Shown one piece after another: positions 15,671 through 22,364 of a DNA stretch of 64,000 nucleotides (its first letter is position 1; the number at the start of each line of letters is the position of its first letter). The stretch spans positions 430,951 to 494,950 of the forward strand of contig JBMNHQ010000002.1 in the NCBI GenBank assembly GCA_050950465.1, written 5' to 3'. Both the position numbers and the translations under genes were made by a program. Source of the stretch: CAZRIZ01 sp050950465 (lineage in GTDB: Bacteria; Patescibacteriota; Saccharimonadia; Saccharimonadales; Saccharimonadaceae). The notes beneath the pieces were generated by a model that did not search any database, was not told the origin of the DNA, and was given only the letters and a program-made list of their open reading frames with translations.

Positions 15671-15866
15671 TGGTGCGCACGAGAAGAATTGGGCGCAGCG
15701 TGGCTGAAAGCCACCACTTCCATGATTTTGCGATAGCAAAATAGAAGTTCATTTGTACAAACTTTAGTTGGTGCGCACGAGAAGACTTGGGCGCAGCGTG
15801 GCTGAAAGCCACCACTTCCATGATTTTGCGATAGCAAAATGGAAGTTCATTTGTACAAACTTTAGT
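15671..15866. repeat. Two tandem 98-bp repeats carrying tRNA-Leu 3'-end sequence
   Basis: Copies at 15671-15768 and 15769-15866 are nearly identical. Each opens with the same bases as the 3' end of the adjacent tRNA-Leu(CAG) gene (TGGTGCGCACGAGAAG) and then has two hairpins: GTGGCT-gaa-AGCCAC (15700-15714 in copy 1) and ATTTTGC-gata-GCAAAAT (15725-15742). The intact tRNA starts in the same phase at 15867. The array therefore looks like repeated partial copies of the tRNA end. Confidence 0.9.
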
Positions 15867-15953
15867 TGGTGCGCACGAGAAGACTTGAACTTCCATGAGA
15901 TTGCTCTCACTAGCTCCTGAAGCTAGCGCGTCTACCAGTTCCGCCACGCGCGC
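15867..15953 (-). tRNA. tRNA-Leu (CAG)
   Basis: GCGCGCG/CGTGCGC acceptor, CTAGC-TTCAGGA-GCTAG anticodon arm with CAG, long class II variable arm (TGAGAGCAATCTCA), T arm GGAAG-TTCAAGT-CTTCT, encoded CCA. Confidence 0.95.
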
Positions 15954-16010
15954 ATAAATCTATTTTAAATTGCAAATTAATTTTACTGCAAACTTTTTGT
16001 TAACGCGCTG

Positions 16011-16051
16011 GTGCGTCTACTCATAACCAATTGCCGCCATGCGCACGTATA
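16011..16051 (-). pseudogene. Decayed tRNA-Leu 5'-half remnant
   Basis: On the minus strand GTGCGCATGGCGGCAATTGG and GTAGACGCACC resemble the first 40 bases of the two intact tRNA-Leu genes, but the acceptor and the rest of the cloverleaf are missing. Confidence 0.5.
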
Positions 16052-16063
16052 AAAAACTAAGCT

Positions 16064-16150
16064 TGGTGCGCGCGACTGGACTTGAACCAGCACAGGATTA
16101 CTCCCACTACCACCTCAAGGTAGCGCGTATACCAATTCCGCCACGCGCGC
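16064..16150 (-). tRNA. tRNA-Leu (GAG)
   Basis: GCGCGCG/CGCGCGC acceptor, CTACC-TTGAGGT-GGTAG anticodon arm with GAG, long variable arm, T arm CTGG-TTCAAGT-CCAG, encoded CCA. Confidence 0.95.
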
Positions 16151-16199
16151 ATATACTCAATTTAACACACAAAACTGAGCTTAGTTTTTAATTAATCTT

Positions 16200-16265
16200 T
16201 GACGCGCAGCACGTCTACGAATAACCGATTTCGAGCTATATCAACTCCGCCGCCACGCGCACATA
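16200..16265 (-). pseudogene. Second decayed tRNA-Leu-like remnant
   Basis: The minus strand reads GTGCGCGTGGCGG followed by a GTAGACG-containing stretch, like the D-arm half of the neighbouring tRNA-Leu genes, but it cannot be folded into a cloverleaf. Confidence 0.45.
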
Positions 16266-16284
16266 GCCCGTATTATACCCTATT

Positions 16285-18120
16285 CTAAGGGGTGGTGTAA
16301 ATAAAGTTCTGTTCAACTAAAAAATTTCCGAGATCAAAAAAACGCGATTGTGGTGAAGATAGGACGCTACCAGATCGAAAAGTTTGAGTTGAGTCGTTAA
16401 TTGCATAACCGTATTTAGAGCGCACTAGACCAATAGCTGGAGCTTCATTTAGCCAATATTCCACAAAAGACTGATATTTAGCCTTACGCAAATCAATATC
16501 GCCACTCGAACGTGCCGTTGCTAACAACACATCAACGGTTGTGCTACCGTAATTAGCTAAATTTAATCCATTAATTGATTTTTGAGACGAATGCCAATAA
16601 ACAAATTGGTCTGGATCCGAACCCAACTCAATTTCATAAACCAATACATCATAATCACGTGATTGTAGATAAGAACGCACAAAATCAGTGTTTTGATCAG
16701 TTAGGTCGACCGCCGTCAGTTCAGCTAGTATGCCAAAATCTCGCCAAGCTGATACTAACATTTCTGCCAACTTAGCGTAATTAGCACCCTTTACTGTCAC
16801 AACCGATAGTTTGATTGGCTGATCTGCTGCATCATACCAAATCTCGTCGCGCAAAACATAACCTCGTTCTTGTAGAATTGTTGAAGCCTGATCATGATTT
16901 AACCAATTCTTTGGTTCGACTTCATTTTTATTTAAGTGACTCGATAAGATTGGCTCATCTAATGCACGGAAACTACCATGCTCAAGGTTAAACTCACTAC
17001 GAATAGACTTTAAATCGATAATTGCGCGTAATGCAATTCGAATTTCGATTGGTTTTAGAAAATCTCGATCGTTATTAAAGAAAGCAAAAACACTATTTTG
17101 TGTATCAGAAGCTTGAAAATTCCACCCTTTTTTATCAATAATCTTCTGATAAGCGACATTAGCAGCAGCATCGATCTCATGGCTACGTATTGATTCATAC
17201 AAACCATCATTGTTTTGGAAAACATGAAACTCAAAACGACCAATTTGCGGTTTGTCAGCGTAATAATCTGAATTAGTTATAAGATGCAATATTTGTTTAC
17301 CGCCGTGTGCATCAGCCATCGTGCGTAATGACTGGAATTTCATCGGTCCCGAACCAACTGGTGCAAATGAAAACTCCGCCTCTCGCAAGCGCGCCAGTTC
17401 AACTTGACTCAAAATATGCTCTGGCAAAATTGCAAAATTAAGTGCAGAGCGAAACGGACTGTAGGCGGCTGGCAAAACAAAGTCTAACGAATAGTCACCA
17501 ACCTGTTTAATATTGATACCACGCCACATTGAACCAAGCGATGAATTAACTGCTGAATTTTTCATCGTATCAACTGTAAACTTCACATCCTTGGCCGTCA
17601 GAGGCTCGCCATCATGCCACTTAACATCATCACGAATCGTCACGGAATAAATCAAGCCATCATTTGAGACTGTTACCGACTTAGCCAAATCGTTCTTTAG
17701 GCTACCTGTTAAATCATATTGAAGAAGTCGTGAAAAAACCAGTTGAGACACTGCTTTCTCACTCTCCGACGAAGCATAAAGTGGATTAAGTGACTTTATC
17801 TCACCTACTAAACCCTCGCGATAAGTCCCTCCGCCCACCATTGCCATTGTTCGATAACCACGTTGGCTGAACATCACTTGCAAAATTACCGCCAACAAGA
17901 TAGTTAAGACCAGAGAACACCAGATAATAATCTGCGTGCGAACTTCACGAATCTTCTGCCAGCGATCAATTACAAATTTTTCAGTACCCTTTAGAACTTT
18001 CTTTTCTAAATCATCGACCTTCTTTGTGACTTTGGGTCGACTCCATTTAGGAAACCAACGACTAATCCTAACTGATTTAGTCAGTGATTTTTCATCTGTA
18101 GCCTCAGATTTAGATTTCAT
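16285..18120 (-). CDS. Peptide/nickel-type ABC transporter substrate-binding protein (SBP_bac_5)
   Basis: Extracellular solute-binding protein of the OppA/DppA class. An unusually long N terminus (about 65 residues, charged, KVDDLEKKVLKGTEKF) precedes one transmembrane segment (IIIWCSLVLTILLAVILQVM), so it is anchored by a helix, not by a lipobox Cys. The binding-protein signature follows (LNPLYASSESEKAVSQLVFSRL; then VKWHDGEPLTAKDVKFTVD). Length 611 aa. No permease or ATPase genes are adjacent. It heads an operon-like pair with secG downstream in map order but upstream in transcription. Oligopeptide uptake is inference from the family. Confidence 0.88.
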   Translation of the reverse strand: MKSKSEATDEKSLTKSVRISRWFPKWSRPKVTKKVDDLEKKVLKGTEKFVIDRWQKIREVRTQIIIWCSLVLTILLAVILQVMFSQRGYRTMAMVGGGTYREGLVGEIKSLNPLYASSESEKAVSQLVFSRLLQYDLTGSLKNDLAKSVTVSNDGLIYSVTIRDDVKWHDGEPLTAKDVKFTVDTMKNSAVNSSLGSMWRGINIKQVGDYSLDFVLPAAYSPFRSALNFAILPEHILSQVELARLREAEFSFAPVGSGPMKFQSLRTMADAHGGKQILHLITNSDYYADKPQIGRFEFHVFQNNDGLYESIRSHEIDAAANVAYQKIIDKKGWNFQASDTQNSVFAFFNNDRDFLKPIEIRIALRAIIDLKSIRSEFNLEHGSFRALDEPILSSHLNKNEVEPKNWLNHDQASTILQERGYVLRDEIWYDAADQPIKLSVVTVKGANYAKLAEMLVSAWRDFGILAELTAVDLTDQNTDFVRSYLQSRDYDVLVYEIELGSDPDQFVYWHSSQKSINGLNLANYGSTTVDVLLATARSSGDIDLRKAKYQSFVEYWLNEAPAIGLVRSKYGYAINDSTQTFRSGSVLSSPQSRFFDLGNFLVEQNFIYTTP

Positions 18121-18126
18121 GAAAAA

Positions 18127-18345
18127 TTAATTAATATTTGGAAAAATCGCTGCCACCAAGATAGAGGCGACAAAAATCACCGCCATCATAATAGTCACAT
18201 CAAAAATATTTTTCTCTAAACCGCGTCGTTCAGTGTGCAATTCGCCTGAAGCACCAAAGCCAGCACCCAAGCTAGCACCACGTTGTTGTAATAAAATCAA
18301 AATAATCGTTAGTACACCTGAAATGATTGTAATTGTTGAAATCAT
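18127..18345 (-). CDS. secG: Preprotein translocase subunit SecG
   Basis: Small accessory subunit of the SecYEG channel. Two hydrophobic segments (ISTITIISGVLTIILILL and IFDVTIMMAVIFVASILVAAIF) flank the conserved loop QQRGASLGAGFGASGE and RRGLEK. At 72 aa it has the expected size. It is transcribed just before the substrate-binding protein gene, separated by 6 bases. Confidence 0.93.
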   Translation of the reverse strand: MISTITIISGVLTIILILLQQRGASLGAGFGASGELHTERRGLEKNIFDVTIMMAVIFVASILVAAIFPNIN

Positions 18346-18361
18346 AGAGTGATTATATCAA

Positions 18362-19855
18362 TTATTGTGACAATTGGCTAGATGAGTTGTGAAAAGCTCG
18401 CCAGATTAATTTAGCTTTATGAGCACCAATTACCGTAGTTAGCTCTGATAAATCGGCTCGAGAGACCTTAGCCACGCTGCCAAAGTGACGTTGGAGTTTG
18501 GTTCGCGTAACTAAACCAATGCCCTTTATATCATCTAAACTACCATGTAGTTGTCGCTTACGCTTAAGATCAGTCTGATAACTAATAGCAAAACGATGTG
18601 CTTCATCACGCAGACGTTGGAACAACCGCAGTGCGGGATGATTTTTCGGTAATTTAATTGCCAAATAATCTTCGTTCAGATAGCGGGAGATTACGTCGTT
18701 CACTAAGGTAATATTAGATTTTGTGCGACTAATAACAATTTCCTCAGATTTTTCTGTCAAAGCAAATACTGGGATATTGGTTTTGTTAAGCACCGATAGT
18801 TGTTTAACTGCTGTCGCCAGCTGCAACCAACCCCCATCAATTAGAATTAAATCTGGCTCACCCCATTTAGTGACATTGGCTGACTTAAAGCGACGGGACA
18901 ATACTTCACCCATAGCAATCACGTCGTTATTTTGATCAACGCGCATTTTAAAGCGTCGATAATCTGGACGACTAGGTAAGCCATTAATAAAAACAGTCAT
19001 GCTTGCCACGACATTAGTTCCGCTTAGGTGAGAAACATCAAACCCCTCAATGCGATACGGCTCAGCTTTTAACCCAAATAACTGCTTAACCGCCCTAATA
19101 CCAGGATCACGCGCAACTGAATCAATCCCATACTCTTGCAAATAAATTTTCTGCTGCAGACTACGAAGTTGACGAAGTTTATCGCGATATAGCTTGGCTG
19201 TTTCAAAATCTTGCTGCTGAGCAGCTCGGCGCATGACTTTCTCTAAATCAGCCGCTACCTTCAGCCGACCACCGCCCAAGAATCTCACAAGTTGTTTTAA
19301 ATCACTGTGATAGTTTTGTAATCCTTCTGGAGTGCTCACATCTGGCTCTAAGCCGATTTGCCGATACAAACTTGATCGGTTTTTAGCACTGTATGGTCGG
19401 ATAAAATACGGAAAAATTCGACGCAAATAACGTAAAGCTTGGCGAATTGGATAAGTGTTATAATACGGTCCAAAATAGACAGCTTGATCATCATCGGTTA
19501 GACGAACTAATGTCACATCTGGTACCTTTTTGTACAGAGTTATTTTGATGTAAATATTAGACTTATCGTCACGAAGTAAGACATTATAGCGCGGTCGATG
19601 GCGTTTAATCAATTCAGCTTCCAGGATTAGCGCATCGAGTTCAGTTTCAGTTTGAATCCATTCTAAGTCAGTTATATCATTAACTAAAGCCAAGGTCTTG
19701 TTGTCGCGCATTCGCTTAGAAAAATATTGCTGTACTCGGTGACGTAAACGTACCGCCTTGCCAATGTAGATAATAACACCAGCGCTGTTTTTAAAGATAT
19801 AAACACCGGGCTTTAGGGGTAGTTTTGAGATTTTATTAGTTATAGGCTCTCGCAT
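18362..19855 (-). CDS. uvrC: Excinuclease ABC subunit C
   Basis: Nuclease subunit of nucleotide excision repair that cuts on both sides of a lesion. The N-terminal GIY-YIG nuclease reads KPGVYIFKN and IYIGKAVRLR. A UVR motif (KVMRRAAQQQDFETAKLYRD) follows. The RNase H-like nuclease includes EGFDVSHLSGT and LILIDGG. One helix-hairpin-helix pair ends the protein (IKGIGLVTRTKLQRHFGS). At 497 aa it is shorter than the usual 600, the loss falling in the linker regions. I chose ATG 19855 because the upstream extension runs over the terminator of the bL25 gene. It has no clear ribosome site. Confidence 0.95.
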   Translation of the reverse strand: MREPITNKISKLPLKPGVYIFKNSAGVIIYIGKAVRLRHRVQQYFSKRMRDNKTLALVNDITDLEWIQTETELDALILEAELIKRHRPRYNVLLRDDKSNIYIKITLYKKVPDVTLVRLTDDDQAVYFGPYYNTYPIRQALRYLRRIFPYFIRPYSAKNRSSLYRQIGLEPDVSTPEGLQNYHSDLKQLVRFLGGGRLKVAADLEKVMRRAAQQQDFETAKLYRDKLRQLRSLQQKIYLQEYGIDSVARDPGIRAVKQLFGLKAEPYRIEGFDVSHLSGTNVVASMTVFINGLPSRPDYRRFKMRVDQNNDVIAMGEVLSRRFKSANVTKWGEPDLILIDGGWLQLATAVKQLSVLNKTNIPVFALTEKSEEIVISRTKSNITLVNDVISRYLNEDYLAIKLPKNHPALRLFQRLRDEAHRFAISYQTDLKRKRQLHGSLDDIKGIGLVTRTKLQRHFGSVAKVSRADLSELTTVIGAHKAKLIWRAFHNSSSQLSQ

Positions 19856-19865
19856 ATTTTTATCA

Positions 19866-19896
19866 AAACAAAATCCCCCTAGTCGGAGGATTTTGT
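19866..19896 (-). terminator. Intrinsic terminator after the bL25 gene
   Basis: AATCC-CCC and GGA-GGATT arms with one mismatch; on the minus strand the hairpin is followed by TTTTGTTTTG. It separates bL25 from uvrC. Confidence 0.6.
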
Positions 19897-19909
19897 CTGT
19901 AACCACACA

Positions 19910-20641
19910 TTATTCTTTTTTATCTTCAGCTTCTTCTGGGGTATCGGCCTTAGTCTCTTCATCACCCTCTTCAGCCGTAGCCTCATCACCCTCGACATCG
20001 CCACCCTTTTCTGCTTCAACTTCAGATTCATCAGTTGCATCGCCACCGACAGCTTCGTTAGCCGCCTCAAGCTCAGCTGGATCGTAAACATTAACGACCG
20101 CTAAGTTTTCGTCAATTTCTTTATCAGCAAATTCAACACCCTTTGGTAATTTCAAATCAGCCACGACAACCGAATCTTCCAGCTTTTCTAAAACCTTAAT
20201 ATCAATTTCTAAAAAAGGAATCATATCGGCTGGCTTAGCAGACAACTCAATTGTGTCCAAAACCTGCATCACTACCAGACCAGCTCGTTCAGCTGGGCTC
20301 TCGCCTTGGCCAACCAAGCGAATCGGCACCTCGGTTTCAATTGTTTCATCAGCTGAAATTAAGTGAAACTCGATGTTGTAAAGTTTATTTGTAACCACAT
20401 CGCGATCAATATTTTTTATAATTGCTAAGTGCTTTTTGCCATTAATACTTAAATCAATTGGCGTACTAGTCCCAACTTTGGTAATCAGTTTCTCTAGTGC
20501 TAGTTCTTCAGCTTGAATATTAACTGGCTCTTCGCCCGCACCATAAGCCACACCAGGGATAACCCCACTAGCGCGCAGTTGGCGAACTTTTTTACCAATC
20601 AAATCTCGCTTTGACAGCTTGAACTCAATTCGTTCAGACAT
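19910..20641 (-). CDS. rplY: Ribosomal protein bL25, CTC-type, with acidic C-terminal tail
   Basis: 5S rRNA-binding protein of the large subunit. The N-terminal domain shows LSKRDLIGKKVRQLRASGVIPGVAYG, and the TL5/CTC beta domain follows (VPIRLVGQGESPAERAGLVVM; VEFADKEIDENLAVVNV). Residues about 193-243 are an almost purely Glu/Asp/Ala tail (EAEKGGDVEGDEATAEEGDE), longer than the common bL25 ending. A GAGGAG site precedes the ATG, and an intrinsic terminator follows. Confidence 0.95.
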   Translation of the reverse strand: MSERIEFKLSKRDLIGKKVRQLRASGVIPGVAYGAGEEPVNIQAEELALEKLITKVGTSTPIDLSINGKKHLAIIKNIDRDVVTNKLYNIEFHLISADETIETEVPIRLVGQGESPAERAGLVVMQVLDTIELSAKPADMIPFLEIDIKVLEKLEDSVVVADLKLPKGVEFADKEIDENLAVVNVYDPAELEAANEAVGGDATDESEVEAEKGGDVEGDEATAEEGDEETKADTPEEAEDKKE

Positions 20642-20701
20642 ATATCTCCTCTAATTTTGGTCGTAATTTTGTTTAATTTTACCACTTTAGCTAGTAAAAA
20701 T

Positions 20702-22315
20702 CTAGGGGTTAGTTAATTTTACAAATTCCCGTTTAATTTCTGGCACAATTTCTGGTGACGGTAAGCTATTGGCTAATCGCAGAATTGGCAACAAAGCTTG
20801 GCGTACTACCGGCTTAGTTAGAGTGGCTAATTCAATTTCTGATAACAACAACAATGGCTTGACAGCATCATTCAGTCGCACACTCTTAAGCAACGCCTCT
20901 GAGCCAGCCAGCATTAGTGCTACCTGCTCAAGTTCAACTTTAAATAATTTCATTTCCTGTGTTAGGGACAGCAAAACTCGCTCTAGCTTTGACTGACTAT
21001 CACCAGTCAACTTAAGTTCAATGATTGGCACCAAGCCAGCGTCTTGAGCAGTTTTAGTAAAACGTGACGCTAAATGAGAATTGGTCAAAATCGCCATATC
21101 ATCCAGTGAATCGCTAAGCTCATACCAAATTCGCCAGCTTACTAAATCAAAGCCCTGCTGACGATACATTGCCAAGCGATTATCTAAACCATCTAAACCA
21201 GCTGTAATACGCGATTGCTTAAAACCAGGTAATTGCTCATAACCAGCATCAGCGCGAATCCCCAAAAGTACCTCATGTGGCAATTTGGTTTTACCAAAAG
21301 CCGCTACAATTTGTGGATCCAACAACACTGCGCTATATTTTTTAACCAAATCATCTTGCCCTAATAACAATTCAATCAAATCAACGTATTTTTTAAACTT
21401 AAATTCGTTGAAGATTTCGTTTGGCGCATCGCAGTGCAAAGTTGGTAAATTGTTTTCAGACCAGATTCGACGAATTTTACGAAGTTGTCTACGAAAATTT
21501 GGTCGTCCACGCACTACCTTAAGTTGAGCAAAATCTAGATAGTCCATATCAATATCATTAAGGGATAATTCTTGACCAGCCTCGATTTGACGCGCTCCAG
21601 CCATCAACAAACCAGCCTCATCTTCAATGCTTAAATCTAGCTGCGCTACCGCCAGTGCTATACGAAGCCACTCTGTGTCAGGAAAAGTTGGCTTAGCCTC
21701 TCCTTCAATCACCGTCTCACTATCTGATAACCACCATTTGCCATCTGTACCCTGTACAAATACCCGCTTAGGAGTTTTGGTGATTTTGATTTGAGCTAAA
21801 GCTTGATTACGATTGTCGGCTGCTAATAATAGCCAATCAGCCATCTCAGCTAGCTCTGCATTGGTTGGTTGATCACATATTAACTTAACGCTAGGATTTT
21901 CTTGACGATATTTGTTCAACTCTCGTAAGTCATCAGACGATAAATTAGCGGCTCGACTAATATAAACTAAATCGATTACTACCTCTGGTTTCTGCCACAC
22001 AGCATTGGTTTTTCGTGGTTGAAACAATTTCGCTTGACCGTCAATTTCTAAACTATACCAAACTTCTTTATTGGTGGTCAGATCGCCTGAAAGCACCTGA
22101 TAATCCCGTTCCAGAAATCGCTTCAAGCCGACCACATCAATTCGCTCGGTGCGTGACCAATCATAAACAAACGGCGTGTCGTCAAAACGCAAATCTAACC
22201 AGCGTCGACCAGTCTCATCTGTCAAAGTTTCAAGTGATTTAGTTAAATGTAAAGTGACAATTTCAACTGATTGCCCCACTAAATAAAGTGTTAATTTTCC
22301 CAACCCTTTTGCCAT
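20702..22315 (-). CDS. Degenerate PfkB-like / class I aldolase-like fusion protein
   Basis: A 537-aa soluble protein, possibly a pseudo-enzyme. Residues about 110-210 follow the order of a PfkB kinase (VIDLVYIS 113-120; ADWLLLAADN 159-168; FVQGTDGKWWLS 186-197) but the GAGD catalytic motif is absent. Residues about 345-470 resemble class I fructose-bisphosphate aldolase (GLDGLDNRLAMYRQQG 373-388; VSWRIWYEL 392-400; AGLVPIIE 426-433). The Schiff-base Lys segment (normally LLKPNMV) reads VELEQVALML, and the Lys of WRCVLKI is also gone. I chose ATG 22315 because the longer start overlaps the uvrA-proximal spacer without need. A regulatory or structural role is inference. Confidence 0.7.
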   Translation of the reverse strand: MAKGLGKLTLYLVGQSVEIVTLHLTKSLETLTDETGRRWLDLRFDDTPFVYDWSRTERIDVVGLKRFLERDYQVLSGDLTTNKEVWYSLEIDGQAKLFQPRKTNAVWQKPEVVIDLVYISRAANLSSDDLRELNKYRQENPSVKLICDQPTNAELAEMADWLLLAADNRNQALAQIKITKTPKRVFVQGTDGKWWLSDSETVIEGEAKPTFPDTEWLRIALAVAQLDLSIEDEAGLLMAGARQIEAGQELSLNDIDMDYLDFAQLKVVRGRPNFRRQLRKIRRIWSENNLPTLHCDAPNEIFNEFKFKKYVDLIELLLGQDDLVKKYSAVLLDPQIVAAFGKTKLPHEVLLGIRADAGYEQLPGFKQSRITAGLDGLDNRLAMYRQQGFDLVSWRIWYELSDSLDDMAILTNSHLASRFTKTAQDAGLVPIIELKLTGDSQSKLERVLLSLTQEMKLFKVELEQVALMLAGSEALLKSVRLNDAVKPLLLLSEIELATLTKPVVRQALLPILRLANSLPSPEIVPEIKREFVKLTNP

Positions 22316-22364
22316 AAGCTTGATTATACGCGATTCGTCTGATCGTCGCAAATTAAATCATAAA

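Noticed and set aside
15654..15947. N-terminal extension of the Nudix protein
   Set aside because: The extension is translation of the tRNA-Leu gene and the two 98-bp repeats. ATG 15653 has its own AAGGAAA site and begins at the domain.
19856..19906. Longer UvrC start (514 aa)
   Set aside because: The extra 17 codons run over the hairpin terminator that follows the bL25 gene. ATG 19855 fits the normal N terminus just before the GIY-YIG domain.
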